From an uncultured Clostridia bacterium (GTDB lineage Bacteria > Bacillota > Clostridia > Christensenellales > UBA1242): a DNA stretch of 36,054 nt. Under the pieces are notes generated by a model that did no database searches, was not told the origin of the DNA, and was given only the letters and a program-made list of their open reading frames with translations. Below are positions 15,490 to 23,332 of the stretch, in pieces. The stretch spans positions 1-36,054 of the forward strand of contig CAMSQA010000012.1 of NCBI GenBank assembly GCA_947062475.1, written 5' to 3'. Made by a program: the position numbers and the translations under genes. Positions within the stretch are counted from its first letter, which is position 1. Every line of letters begins with the position of its first letter.

Positions 15490-17280
15490 ATGGATAACAA
15501 AATAATATATGCAGTTGGTTATTGTAGGTTTAGCAGTGATAATCAACGCAACGAGTCGATTGACGCACAAAAAAGGGCTATACAAAATTATGCAGACGAA
15601 AACAATATAATAATAACAAATTGGTATTTGGACTATGCACAAAGTGGAACAAGTGCCGATCGAAAAGAATTTCAAAAAATGATTGAGGCAAGTAAATATA
15701 AAAATTTTAGTATGGTGCTTGTTCATAAACTAGATAGATTTTCGAGGGATAGAGATGACACGATAACATACAAAGTACAATTAAAACGCAATGGAGTAAA
15801 AGTCTTTTCGGTTACTGAAAGATTTGATGACTCGCCTGAGGGTGTTCTTATGGAAGCAGTTGTTGAGGGTATAGCCGCTTATTATTCAAAAAACTTAGCA
15901 CGAGAAACTTTAAAAGGCATGACCGAAAATGCTTATAATGCAAAAAATAATGGCAGTGTTCCACCTTATGGCTATAAACTTGTTCCTAGACTTGATAGCA
16001 ACAAAAATATTGTTTATAACAAAAAAGGTGCAATGCTCCACGACATAGCACTTGACGAGGAAAAGGCAGAGGCTATAAAATTAATATTTGCAAGAGTAAT
16101 TGAGGGTAAAACATATCCCGAGATAATTGAGGAATTAACAAAAAAGGGGTTTAATACTACCCGAGGCAATCCATTTCAAACAAGTTCAATTTTAAATATA
16201 TTGCGTAATGAAAAATATACTGGCACTTATATATTTAATAAGTATCGCAAAAAAATGGCAAGGTCTGGTGGAGTAAGCAAAGAGCCAAACGAAGAGGACA
16301 AAGTAATCAAGGTTAAAGATGGCTTGCCAAAAATTATTGACGAAGAAACTTTTAACCTAGTTCAAAAAATACTAGATGCAAGGATTAGGCAAACACCTGG
16401 AATAAATTATGTTGACTATTTATTAAGTGGCAAAATTATTTGTGGCGAGTGTGGGTCGGCTTTTACTGGTGAAAGGCAACGCAAGGTTTATAAAGGCAGA
16501 GTTGAATATCGAACATATTATAGGTGCAACACTAAAAGGGGTAATCTTCCAGAGGGGCAACATAAATGCTTTAATACTTGCATAAGGCAAGATGAGATAG
16601 AAAAATTTGTACTAAGTGAAATTTCTAAGGTTGTATTTAGCAAAAAGAATTTTGATTGTATTTTGGAACTTTACACAAAATATCAAGACGAATTATTAAA
16701 TAGAGAGTATTCGGCAGAGGCAATAAAAAGGCAAATTGTATCGGTTGAAAATAAAATAAAAAATATAACTGAGGCTATCGCAGAACTAGGCTTTTCTACC
16801 TCACTTAAAAATCAACTTGAAATGCTTGAAACACAAAAACGCAACTTGGAAAATGAATTATCGGTGCACAGAACAAGGCTTGGACCTGAGATTGATAAAA
16901 AAAGGTTCGAAAAAGCCTACAATAAACTGGCTAAACTCTTTGAGGATAATAAACTTGAAAATACAAAATTAATTATTGACGCACTGCTTAATAGAGTGGT
17001 CGTATATAATGACAGGGTTGAAGTATATATAAATATATTACCCTCATTTAATTATGAAAAGGTAGCCATGGAAATAACAGCTAATGATATTTTAGAGGAA
17101 AAAGAAAAAGGGGTTGAAACTAATTCAACCCCTTCTTCACTTAGTTTTGACCCTTTACATACTAATTTCATGTATGCAAAAGAATTTGGCTCCCCCAGTA
17201 GGACTCGAACCTACGACAACTCGGTTAACAGCCGAGTGCTCTACCGACTGAGCTATAGGGGAATATTAAATTGTTTTTGA
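15490..17280 (+). CDS. Large serine recombinase (integrase), C-terminus altered by integration
   Basis: A large serine integrase that joins attP and attB. The N-terminal resolvase domain has the catalytic serine in YCRFSSDNQ (S15) and LDRFSRDRDD; a recombinase domain with PPYGYKL follows at about 160-265; then the zinc ribbon CGECGSAF...YRCNTKRG...C at about 315-375 and a coiled coil at about 405-465. The start at 15490 follows GAGGAGG; a TTA-TGAGG start at 15472 would lie inside that site. From codon 566 the frame crosses the attachment site and continues in the antisense of tRNA-Asn (SPSRTRTYDN...), ending at a host TGA. In the circle it would instead continue at 8683-8910. Its only Trp is TGG. 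Confidence 0.9.
   Translation: MDNKIIYAVGYCRFSSDNQRNESIDAQKRAIQNYADENNIIITNWYLDYAQSGTSADRKEFQKMIEASKYKNFSMVLVHKLDRFSRDRDDTITYKVQLKRNGVKVFSVTERFDDSPEGVLMEAVVEGIAAYYSKNLARETLKGMTENAYNAKNNGSVPPYGYKLVPRLDSNKNIVYNKKGAMLHDIALDEEKAEAIKLIFARVIEGKTYPEIIEELTKKGFNTTRGNPFQTSSILNILRNEKYTGTYIFNKYRKKMARSGGVSKEPNEEDKVIKVKDGLPKIIDEETFNLVQKILDARIRQTPGINYVDYLLSGKIICGECGSAFTGERQRKVYKGRVEYRTYYRCNTKRGNLPEGQHKCFNTCIRQDEIEKFVLSEISKVVFSKKNFDCILELYTKYQDELLNREYSAEAIKRQIVSVENKIKNITEAIAELGFSTSLKNQLEMLETQKRNLENELSVHRTRLGPEIDKKRFEKAYNKLAKLFEDNKLENTKLIIDALLNRVVVYNDRVEVYINILPSFNYEKVAMEITANDILEEKEKGVETNSTPSSLSFDPLHTNFMYAKEFGSPSRTRTYDNSVNSRVLYRLSYRGILNCF
17108..17134 (-). terminator. Replacement tRNA terminator inside int
   Basis: Perfect stem AAGGGGTTGAA (17108-17118) and TTCAACCCCTT (17124-17134), loop 5. 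On the minus strand it is followed by TTTTTCTTTTT, so it terminates leftward RNA. The only leftward gene before it is tRNA-Asn, whose 3' end is 53 bases upstream on that strand. It lies within the integrase coding frame. Confidence 0.8.
17183..17195. repeat. attR: right 13-bp attachment repeat at tRNA 3' end
   Basis: AATTTGGCTCCCC, identical to 8678-8690; it contains the encoded CCA and the first six bases of the tRNA 3' acceptor strand. Confidence 0.8.
17187..17262 (-). tRNA. tRNA-Asn (GTT), CCA encoded
   Basis: All arms can be drawn on the minus strand: acceptor TCCCCTA with TGGGGGA (one U-G pair), D arm GCTC...GAGC, anticodon arm CTCGG-CTGTTAA-CCGAG with anticodon GTT, T arm GTAGG-TTCGAGT-CCTAC, discriminator G and CCA. 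It is intact and is the target of the element, which lies directly 3' of it. Its antisense is translated in the tail of the integrase frame. Confidence 0.95.
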
Positions 17281-17351
17281 GCACTCTTACTGTCAACCTC
17301 TCGGTTTAATTCCACTATCGTTCCATACGCAGGACTAAAGTCCTTGACGAT

Positions 17352-17385
17352 CAGCCGAGTGCTCTACCGACTGAGCTATAGGGGA
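17352..17385 (-). pseudogene. tRNA-Asn 5' half, broken in the anticodon loop
   Basis: The 44 bases 17352-17395 are identical to 17229-17272: the first 34 bases of tRNA-Asn plus 10 bases of leader. The match ends within the anticodon loop, after CTCGGCTG. The following sequence (17273-17351) has no 3' tRNA half, though CTCGGTTTAA at 17300-17309 resembles the other side of the anticodon stem. It contains a perfect hairpin AGGACT-AA-AGTCCT (17331-17344). Confidence 0.8.
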
Positions 17386-17419
17386 ATATTAAATTATGCA
17401 AATCAAAGTTTGCAAGCAT

Positions 17420-17448
17420 ATATTATCAAAAAATTAATCTCTTGTCAA
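17420..17448 (-). promoter_or_regulatory. Promoter of the tRNA-Asn unit
   Basis: Minus strand TTGACA (17443-17448), 17-bp spacer, TAATAT (17420-17425). It reads first through the tRNA half and then the full tRNA-Asn. Confidence 0.7.
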
Positions 17449-17466
17449 TAATTTTTGCAAAGTTTT

Positions 17467-17700
17467 TCAAAATTTTTTATTTATATGTTTTTTAATCTTG
17501 ATAATGACATTTTCTTTTTCGTTGCAAAGCTTGATGTCTCCCTCAAGTTTCTCAATAGGTTTTACTATTTCATTCTTATCATTTAAATCTGCAAGTTTTT
17601 TTCGCTTTGCTTCAAGCACAATCGAGGTGATTACGACAAACAAAATCACCGCAATAAGCATGACAATGACAATTATTTTAATGCTCTTCTCCCTGTTCAT
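17467..17700 (-). CDS. DivIC/FtsB-like septum protein
   Basis: A 77-residue bitopic membrane protein: short basic N-terminus, one membrane helix (IIVIVMLIAVILFVVITSIV), then a Lys/Glu coiled coil (LEAKRKKLADLNDKNEIVKP) outside the membrane. This is the layout of DivIC/FtsB, which with FtsL and DivIB supports septal peptidoglycan synthesis. In clostridia and bacilli divIC follows yabP and yabQ, as here, which supports the call. It overlaps yabQ by 23 bases, so they are coupled. Confidence 0.75.
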   Translation of the reverse strand: MNREKSIKIIVIVMLIAVILFVVITSIVLEAKRKKLADLNDKNEIVKPIEKLEGDIKLCNEKENVIIKIKKHINKKF

Positions 17701-18034
17701 TCTTTACACCCTTTTTCCTGCTGAATATACTATAACACTTTTTAATGAGTTTTGTCCACAAAAATTTTGAAATAACTCGCTCAAGTAAAAAACTTACAAG
17801 GAAGATTGCTATGACGTAGATACGAAATTGACCATAATTAAATTTTAAATTTACAATAAAAACAAGTGCAAAAGAAAACAAGACAGATAAAAAATTAAAA
17901 AAATGATGGGAATATTTATCGTTTCCTAAGGCTGTAACTATGATATTAAATATATCAAAAATAATACCGCTTGCAAAACCCGCAAGCAAAAGCAACAAAA
18001 ACATGAGAGGTTGATTCAATGTTGGATAAAGCAA
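17678..18034 (-). CDS. yabQ: Spore cortex protein YabQ
   Basis: A short membrane protein with an N-terminal pattern of YabQ (NQPLMFLLLLLAGFASGIIFDIF) and three to four hydrophobic segments. In Bacillus YabQ sits in the outer forespore membrane and is needed for cortex assembly. The start is taken as TTG at 18034, 5 bases after AAAGGAGG; a GTG at 18040 lies inside the ribosome site. It lies 33 bases after yabP and before divIC, the conserved order. Confidence 0.85.
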   Translation of the reverse strand: MLYPTLNQPLMFLLLLLAGFASGIIFDIFNIIVTALGNDKYSHHFFNFLSVLFSFALVFIVNLKFNYGQFRIYVIAIFLVSFLLERVISKFLWTKLIKKCYSIFSRKKGVKNEQGEEH

Positions 18035-18067
18035 ACGCACCTCCTTTTAAAATTGAAACAAATCAAA

Positions 18068-18319
18068 TTATTTAAATATTCTTTTCAAAAGTGAGCCTTT
18101 GCTTGCAGCACTTTCAGAAAATTTAATAAGTTGAAATTTGCCCTGAAGATGGACTTCTCCCTCTTCAAGATTCAGTTTTTTTACTTCAATATTGTTTCCA
18201 GATAAAACAATCGCACTGCCACCCATTTCAATGACTGCCTGTGTTGGGGTTGAAGATGCCACCTTCGTCGCACCTTTGATTTGCAGAATTTCTCCTTCAA
18301 GATGAATATAATTTGACAT
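18068..18319 (-). CDS. yabP: Sporulation protein YabP
   Basis: An 83-residue beta-rich protein of the YabP/YqfC family, with the typical core EMGGSAIVLSGNNIEVKKL. YabP is a forespore-associated protein of the same cluster as yabQ and divIC. TAGGAGA precedes the ATG. Its presence suggests a spore-forming ancestry for the host. Confidence 0.85.
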   Translation of the reverse strand: MSNYIHLEGEILQIKGATKVASSTPTQAVIEMGGSAIVLSGNNIEVKKLNLEEGEVHLQGKFQLIKFSESAASKGSLLKRIFK

Positions 18320-18451
18320 AACTATTCTCCTAAAGGTATTTTATTCTTCAAAGTTAAACAAAATGATAGAAAATTTAAATTATTGAAATAATTCGCTCTA
18401 AAATTACGATAAATGATAGATTTATTTTTTAATTTAAGCTAAAATAACTAC

Positions 18452-19276
18452 ATGGAAAAGAAGATAATAGAAATATCAAAAAACAGCTTTGTCACAAGTG
18501 AGCTTAAAAATTTGGGATTTTCACATGGACAAATCTTAAATATGTTTAAGAAAAAAGACATCCGTCTCAATGGCGAAAAAATCAAAGAGGATTGCTTTAT
18601 AAGTTGTGGTGATATTCTCACCATATTTTATGATAAATTAAAAACACCCTTCGAAAAGAAGATTGATATAATTTTTGAAGATGATAATGTCATTATTGTC
18701 AACAAGCCTTTTGGTATTGAAATTGAAGGCGAAGGTCTAGCCAAATATTTTAAAGCTCTGCCAGTGCATAGACTTGACAGAAATACAACTGGTCTGACCA
18801 TTCTTGCCAAAAATTCAAGCAGTCAAAAAATCCTTCTCGAAGCCTTTAAAAATAGAACGATCACCAAAAAATATTATGCCGAAGTGGTTGGTCATACAGA
18901 TTTTAAAAATTATAAATTTGATGCCTATCTTGTGAAATATTCAAATGAAAGTAGAGTGAAGATATTCAACAAAATGATGACAAATGCTCAACCAATCTCA
19001 ACCACCTTCAACACAATCAAATCGTCTACCTTTTCAAGCCTTGTTGAATGCACCCTTCACACTGGAAAAACACATCAAATCAGAGCCTCGCTTGCTTTTT
19101 TAAATCATCCAATAATTGGAGATGGAAAATATGGCAAAAATGAGGACAATAAACGCTTTAAGGAAAACAAACAACGACTGCATGCATATTTCGTTATGCT
19201 GAACGGTCTCACCCCTCCACTTGAATATCTAAACGGAAAATCATTTAAATCACTGCCAAACTGGGTAAAAAAATAA
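18452..19276 (+). CDS. RluA-family pseudouridine synthase with S4 domain
   Basis: A 274-residue RNA-modifying enzyme. Residues 13-60 form an S4 RNA-binding domain (FSHGQILNMFKKKDIRLNG) and residues 68-265 the RluA catalytic domain with the catalytic aspartate in VHRLDRNTTGLTILAKN (about residue 111) and the later motif GKTHQIRASLAFLNHPIIGD. It converts uridine to pseudouridine in rRNA or tRNA; the exact site cannot be told. It is divergent from yabP. No clear Shine-Dalgarno is seen, so a leaderless or weak start is possible. It is followed by a terminator. Confidence 0.9.
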   Translation: MEKKIIEISKNSFVTSELKNLGFSHGQILNMFKKKDIRLNGEKIKEDCFISCGDILTIFYDKLKTPFEKKIDIIFEDDNVIIVNKPFGIEIEGEGLAKYFKALPVHRLDRNTTGLTILAKNSSSQKILLEAFKNRTITKKYYAEVVGHTDFKNYKFDAYLVKYSNESRVKIFNKMMTNAQPISTTFNTIKSSTFSSLVECTLHTGKTHQIRASLAFLNHPIIGDGKYGKNEDNKRFKENKQRLHAYFVMLNGLTPPLEYLNGKSFKSLPNWVKK

Positions 19277-19293
19277 AAAAACAATTTTTATCA

Positions 19294-19324
19294 AAAAAAG
19301 AGGACATATTTCAGCCTCTTTTTT
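19294..19324. terminator. Terminator between rluA-type and degV-type genes
   Basis: AAAAAAGAGG, loop, CCTCTTTTTT; works for both convergent genes. Confidence 0.85.
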
Positions 19325-19327
19325 ATT

Positions 19328-20155
19328 TTATTTGTTTCCAACAAAAACATATCCAAATGCGTTTGGTCCCCAGTGACAGGCAATTGCAGGATCAAGATTA
19401 TCATAAACGCGAATTTGTTTATGATATTTTTCATCAGTCATTTCTATTAACTTATCAAGATTGTCTTTCTTGTAAGTGTATGAAGCGATTATTTCATGAT
19501 TCTCATCACAATCAAATTCTTTAAGTGCATTTGCAATATATTGCATTCCCATTTTAAGCCCAATCTTTTTTGTGATAACCTTCACCTTTCCTTCGATAAA
19601 TCCGATGATAGGTTTAATTTTCAAAATACTGCCCAAAATCCAATCCTTCTTTGAAAGTCTACCTCCTCTAAAAAGATATTCAAGAGTTTCTGGAATGGCC
19701 ATGACTTTAATTCTAGGTATGATTTTCTTCACTTTAAGTTCTATTTCATCTAAAGACTTATCGCGATTTTTATTAATTTCGTCAACAATAAGACGCATAC
19801 CGCCAACTGCACAACGAGAATCCAGCACCCTAACTTTTTCATTTCCTTCAAAAAGCATTTTTATTGCATTGAAAGAGCCTGAAATTTCAGATGAAATTGT
19901 AAGGATAATCACATCATCACCAGCCTTTGTGTAGGCATTTACTTTTTCCTCAAGATCCCCTAAGTTTGGAAGTGAAGTTTTTGGGAAAATCTTTTCATCA
20001 ATGAGTTGATGATAAAACTCTTCCATTGATAAATTTTCACCATCCAAATACTCTGTTTCACCCAAAAGAATTTTGAGAGGGACAAGCTCAATATTGTAAT
20101 ATTCTTTTTCATCTTGTTTAATACTGCTTCCGCTGTCTACTAATAATCTTAACAT
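19328..20155 (-). CDS. DegV family fatty-acid-binding protein
   Basis: A 275-residue DegV-type protein. The N-terminal motif LLVDSGSSI and the phosphate/carboxylate-binding TLTISSEISGSFNAI-type segment (ILTISSEISGSFNA, about residues 84-97), followed by VLDSRCAVGGM, are the family marks. DegV (FakB) proteins hold a fatty acid for phosphorylation by FakA, which feeds phospholipid synthesis; FakA is not in the window. AGGAGG lies 7 bases before the ATG. Confidence 0.92.
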   Translation of the reverse strand: MLRLLVDSGSSIKQDEKEYYNIELVPLKILLGETEYLDGENLSMEEFYHQLIDEKIFPKTSLPNLGDLEEKVNAYTKAGDDVIILTISSEISGSFNAIKMLFEGNEKVRVLDSRCAVGGMRLIVDEINKNRDKSLDEIELKVKKIIPRIKVMAIPETLEYLFRGGRLSKKDWILGSILKIKPIIGFIEGKVKVITKKIGLKMGMQYIANALKEFDCDENHEIIASYTYKKDNLDKLIEMTDEKYHKQIRVYDNLDPAIACHWGPNAFGYVFVGNK

Positions 20156-20437
20156 TTTTGCCTCCTAAAAAGTTTAGTTTATTTAAGTAATTTTTCTTAA
20201 ATATCCATATTTATCCATTTTAAGATATTATACATTATTTTGATAAATTTGAAAACAAATTTTAATAAAAATATTTAAAATCTCAAAATTAAAAGTAAGA
20301 AATGTCCAATTGTGACTGTTATTTGATAAATTTTAATAAAAAACATCTTAATTTAAAAGAATTTTAAACTTCATCACATACTTATTTATAATAAAATATC
20401 ATTTGACTTTTAAAGCGTTATAAATTAAAATAACAAT

Positions 20438-21136
20438 ATGAATAAAAAAGCAAAATATCTTTTCTTTGATATTGAATGTAGCAATGGACACAACATCTGT
20501 TCATTCGGATATTGTCTTGTCGATGAGGAAATGCGTATAATAGAAAAAAAAGATATTCTAATAAATCCTGAAAACAAATTTATTTTATCTCCTTCTGGCA
20601 AAAGACCAAAAATTGAGCTTGCCTATCCAGAAGAACTTTTTTATAAGCAAAACAATTTTGCATTCTTTTATGAGGATATCAAAAAATTAACTGAAGATAA
20701 AAGATATACCCTTTTAGGACACAGCGTGAGAAGTGACCTGTTCTTTTTGGAATTTGCCTGCAAAAGATACAATCTTCCAAGACTTGACATAAAGGCCTAT
20801 GACACTCAAAAGATGTTTAAAATTATTTATAATCGTCCACATGTTGAATCTCTTGAGAATATTTTAAAACAACTTGAAGTTGATGCTAATAGTCTCACCT
20901 TTCACAGAAGCTGTGATGATGCTAAAGCAACCTTCTTAGTGACCAAAGAGATTTGCTGGCAAAAGGGAATATCTCTTGATAAACTTCTTGCAGAAAGGGC
21001 TGACTGTCTTGTAAGTCTTTCAGACACTGAAATAAAAAATAAAAAGCATAATAAGAAGGCAAAAAGCAAAGAAAATATAAAAAATGACAACGATAAACAA
21101 AAATTATCAGAAAAAAGAACAGAGTTTATGCTTTAA
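20438..21136 (+). CDS. DEDD-type 3'-5' exonuclease
   Basis: A 232-residue exonuclease of the DnaQ fold. Exo I is FFDIECSNG (DxE, about residues 10-13), Exo II is GHSVRSDLFFLEF (D at about 97), and Exo III is FHRSCDDAKATF (H-x4-D). The last 45 residues are a Lys/Asn-rich tail (NKKHNKKAKSKENIKND) of low complexity. It may trim DNA or RNA ends; no polymerase is linked. No clear Shine-Dalgarno precedes the ATG. The stop codon lies inside the terminator stem at 21119-21143. Confidence 0.85.
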   Translation: MNKKAKYLFFDIECSNGHNICSFGYCLVDEEMRIIEKKDILINPENKFILSPSGKRPKIELAYPEELFYKQNNFAFFYEDIKKLTEDKRYTLLGHSVRSDLFFLEFACKRYNLPRLDIKAYDTQKMFKIIYNRPHVESLENILKQLEVDANSLTFHRSCDDAKATFLVTKEICWQKGISLDKLLAERADCLVSLSDTEIKNKKHNKKAKSKENIKNDNDKQKLSEKRTEFML

Positions 21137-21148
21137 ACTCTGTTTTTC
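21119..21148. terminator. Terminator between exonuclease and M14 peptidase genes
   Basis: ACAGAGTTTA (21119-21128), loop 5, TAAACTCTGT (21134-21143), then TTTTT; perfect stem shared by convergent genes. Confidence 0.88.
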
Positions 21149-22008
21149 TATTTCAAAACTTTAAAACTCTCATAAATCTTTAATGCTTTTTCAATGTTTT
21201 CAAAGACATTTTGATTTTTCTGATATATGTCCTCAAGCTGTTCTTTTGGATATGGATGAGAGAACTTATCATCTCCAAGTTCGATTGTTAGTGATGGTAT
21301 TTTTAAAACCTTTACGCACCAATCTTTAAATCCACCACTGCTTATATTCTGTGTGGATTTTATTTTATATCCATTATCATCTGCAAAGATGGAAGCAATT
21401 AAAAAATCTCGTTTGAAAGCTTTTTCATCTTGAAAAAAGTCAAAATAAATCTCTTCTCCTTTTAGGTGATAGTTTATTGTCAAAAACAAATCGAGGCTTT
21501 TTGCCCAATCTGCAACAGCACACACCTCAGGCTCTGACATTGCCCTTTCGCCATAATAACCCTGTGAAGAAGGCACATCTACTTTTGAAAACTTGTTGTT
21601 CCAGTTTGCATCCCAATTATTATTCAAATCCACACCTCTAAAGTTTGCCTTATAAAGTGAGAAATCCTTTCCTTTATTGATAATTTCAAGTCTTTTCCTA
21701 TCCTCTTTATCAATGCCGTCACAGCCTTGACAACAAAGCATAACGCCATCTGGATTTATAAGTGGAACAAATGAAATATTGTAATTTAAAACTTTTGTTT
21801 TACAAAGTTCTATAAACAGACAAATTAGATCGGTGGAAAGGTGTTCTCGGGCATGAATACCGCCTGTAAGCAATGCCCATTTAAAATTTTTATCAAACTG
21901 TTTATTGACAGCATAGATGTTTTTCCCAAGCACGCTTTTGCCAATCACATTTATATCATAAAATTCTTTCACTTCATGTAAGAAGCTTTCAAGTTTTTCA
22001 AGTTTCAT
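21148..22008 (-). CDS. M14 family zinc carboxypeptidase
   Basis: A metallopeptidase of 286 residues. The zinc ligands are in GGIHAREHLS (HxxE) and INYH, and the catalytic glutamate in SLTIELGDD near the C-terminus; VDLNNNWDANW is the usual Arg/Asn substrate motif region. No signal peptide, so it acts in the cytosol, probably on peptidoglycan-derived peptides, as gamma-D-Glu-diamino acid peptidases of this family do. The start was moved to ATG 22008, after AAAGGGTG. It overlaps the upstream M19 gene by 11 bases, so the two peptidases are coupled. Confidence 0.9.
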   Translation of the reverse strand: MKLEKLESFLHEVKEFYDINVIGKSVLGKNIYAVNKQFDKNFKWALLTGGIHAREHLSTDLICLFIELCKTKVLNYNISFVPLINPDGVMLCCQGCDGIDKEDRKRLEIINKGKDFSLYKANFRGVDLNNNWDANWNNKFSKVDVPSSQGYYGERAMSEPEVCAVADWAKSLDLFLTINYHLKGEEIYFDFFQDEKAFKRDFLIASIFADDNGYKIKSTQNISSGGFKDWCVKVLKIPSLTIELGDDKFSHPYPKEQLEDIYQKNQNVFENIEKALKIYESFKVLK

Positions 22009-22852
22009 ATTTTTCACCCTTTACTCTTGACATGAAATTTATAAAATTTTGATAAAAGATTTTGTCAATCTCGCTGCTGCTAAATCCACCCTCTTTCATT
22101 GCACAATAAAGTTTGTCAAAATTTTGATAACCTTTTAAATCCTTTGGATAAACATCAATGCCATAAAAATCACTGCCAATGCCTATATTGTCACTGCCCC
22201 ATCGAGAGGTAAAATATTTAAGATTTTGCACTATATCCTGACAGGAAAAATCACCATTAAGTTTCAAAGCCTTGTGATAAAAATATAGACCTATAAAACC
22301 ATTTGAGTTTACAATAAGCTCTATTTGTTTGTCAGTTAAATTACGTTTGTGCCTCTTGTAGCCATAAAAAGCTGTATGCGAACAATAGATGTTTTTCTTT
22401 ATAATATCGGCTACTTGATAAAAACTCTTTCTGTTTAAATGAGCGGTGTCAATTATTGTGCCATTTTGCAGGAGCTTTTCAGTGCAAAATCTTCCCCAAT
22501 TTGTAAGCTCACCCTCACTAAAAGCACCTCCTGCAAGTAAATTCCAATCATTCCAAGTAAGCGAACATGAAAAGGGCTTAAGCTTTAATAGATCAGCTAG
22601 TTCTCTTTTATTTTCCACCCACCACATATCCTCAACATGAAAAAGCCAACTATTACTATTTTCTTTCAGCAGTTCAGCTCTTTCACCAATTTGTTTTTTT
22701 ATATATGCTTTGTTCATCTTGCTGGTCCAAAAAGAGGAACAAAGCACTTTTACATTTTCATTGTTGCATAAGTTTAAATATTGTTTAATACTCTCAAAGT
22801 CAAGTTCTGTCAAAAAATCATTGTGACAATCGCAAATAAAAAAACTATTCAT
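21998..22852 (-). CDS. M19 family membrane-type dipeptidase
   Basis: A 284-residue zinc dipeptidase of the renal dipeptidase family. Visible ligands: CDCHND (DxHxD) near the N-terminus, HVED (about residue 72), DTAHLN, CSHTAFYG, RNLTDKQI and GIGSDFYGI. Such enzymes cut dipeptides, including those with a D-residue. The pairing with the M14 peptidase suggests a joint role in recycling cell-wall peptides; that role is inferred. It ends in TGA within the next gene. Confidence 0.9.
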   Translation of the reverse strand: MNSFFICDCHNDFLTELDFESIKQYLNLCNNENVKVLCSSFWTSKMNKAYIKKQIGERAELLKENSNSWLFHVEDMWWVENKRELADLLKLKPFSCSLTWNDWNLLAGGAFSEGELTNWGRFCTEKLLQNGTIIDTAHLNRKSFYQVADIIKKNIYCSHTAFYGYKRHKRNLTDKQIELIVNSNGFIGLYFYHKALKLNGDFSCQDIVQNLKYFTSRWGSDNIGIGSDFYGIDVYPKDLKGYQNFDKLYCAMKEGGFSSSEIDKIFYQNFINFMSRVKGEKYET

Positions 22853-22926
22853 AATAATGAATATGATAAAAAGAGAAAAAGCGAGATAGAAATTTACTTT
22901 AATAATACTAAATTTAAATATAAATT

Positions 22927-23331
22927 TTAAACAACATCAATAAAAATGGTGTCATTTTTAAAATCCAACCTATATTTGTCATTCTTAATTTTTGTCACTT
23001 CAGCTAAAAAACTTTCTTTAATAAGATCTTCTAAATAAATCAAAAAATCTTCTTTGTTGTCTATATTTAATGTCACAAACACTTCTGTTTTGTCAGATAA
23101 TATTCGCCTATAATAATCATAAATAGTTTCGTCTTTAAGTTCAAATAAATAATGCCTGTTTCTTCGACCTTTATTATTATATATAGGCTTCATCTCACCT
23201 TTTTTTATTTCAAAAATCTCATTGACAATCTGAGCTTTTGTTTTACTTGAAGGAGCTTTTACTCCACACTGCTTTGCAAAAACTCTTAAATCATAAACAT
23301 GCATGGCAAGCAAATTCTCTCTTTCAAGCAT
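22927..23331 (-). CDS. Rho-N/SAP-like domain protein
   Basis: A 134-residue protein. Residues 6-45 (LAMHVYDLRVFAKQCGVKAP...KAQIVNEI) fit the Rho N-terminal / SAP fold, a small helical nucleic-acid-binding module. The C-terminal half is a mixed domain of unknown type. It starts 1 base after the stop of the 23333 gene. Likely acts with that gene; function unknown. Confidence 0.7.
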   Translation of the reverse strand: MLERENLLAMHVYDLRVFAKQCGVKAPSSKTKAQIVNEIFEIKKGEMKPIYNNKGRRNRHYLFELKDETIYDYYRRILSDKTEVFVTLNIDNKEDFLIYLEDLIKESFLAEVTKIKNDKYRLDFKNDTIFIDVV

Positions 23332-23332
23332 A

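Larger units (their letters stand above)
8678..17195. mobile_element. Integrated element of ~8.5 kb in tRNA-Asn, serine integrase and HUH Rep
   Basis: Bounded by a 13-bp direct repeat AATTTGGCTCCCC (8678-8690 and 17183-17195) whose right copy contains the CCA end of tRNA-Asn. Contents in order: integrase 3' segment, rep, a conserved hypothetical gene, an XRE regulator, a beta-rich small protein, a membrane protein, a winged-helix protein, three small unknown proteins, a leftward coiled-coil protein, a short ORF and a large serine integrase. No relaxase, coupling protein or capsid gene is recognisable, so it looks like a plasmid-like integrative element rather than a conjugative one or a prophage. 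Several of its genes are AT-richer than host genes. Confidence 0.85.

Noticed and set aside
17187..17280. Real integrase C-terminus SPSRTRTYDNSVNSRVLY
   Set aside because: It is the antisense of tRNA-Asn; such tails are known translation artefacts of genes that run into tRNA genes. It may be translated but is not an evolved domain.
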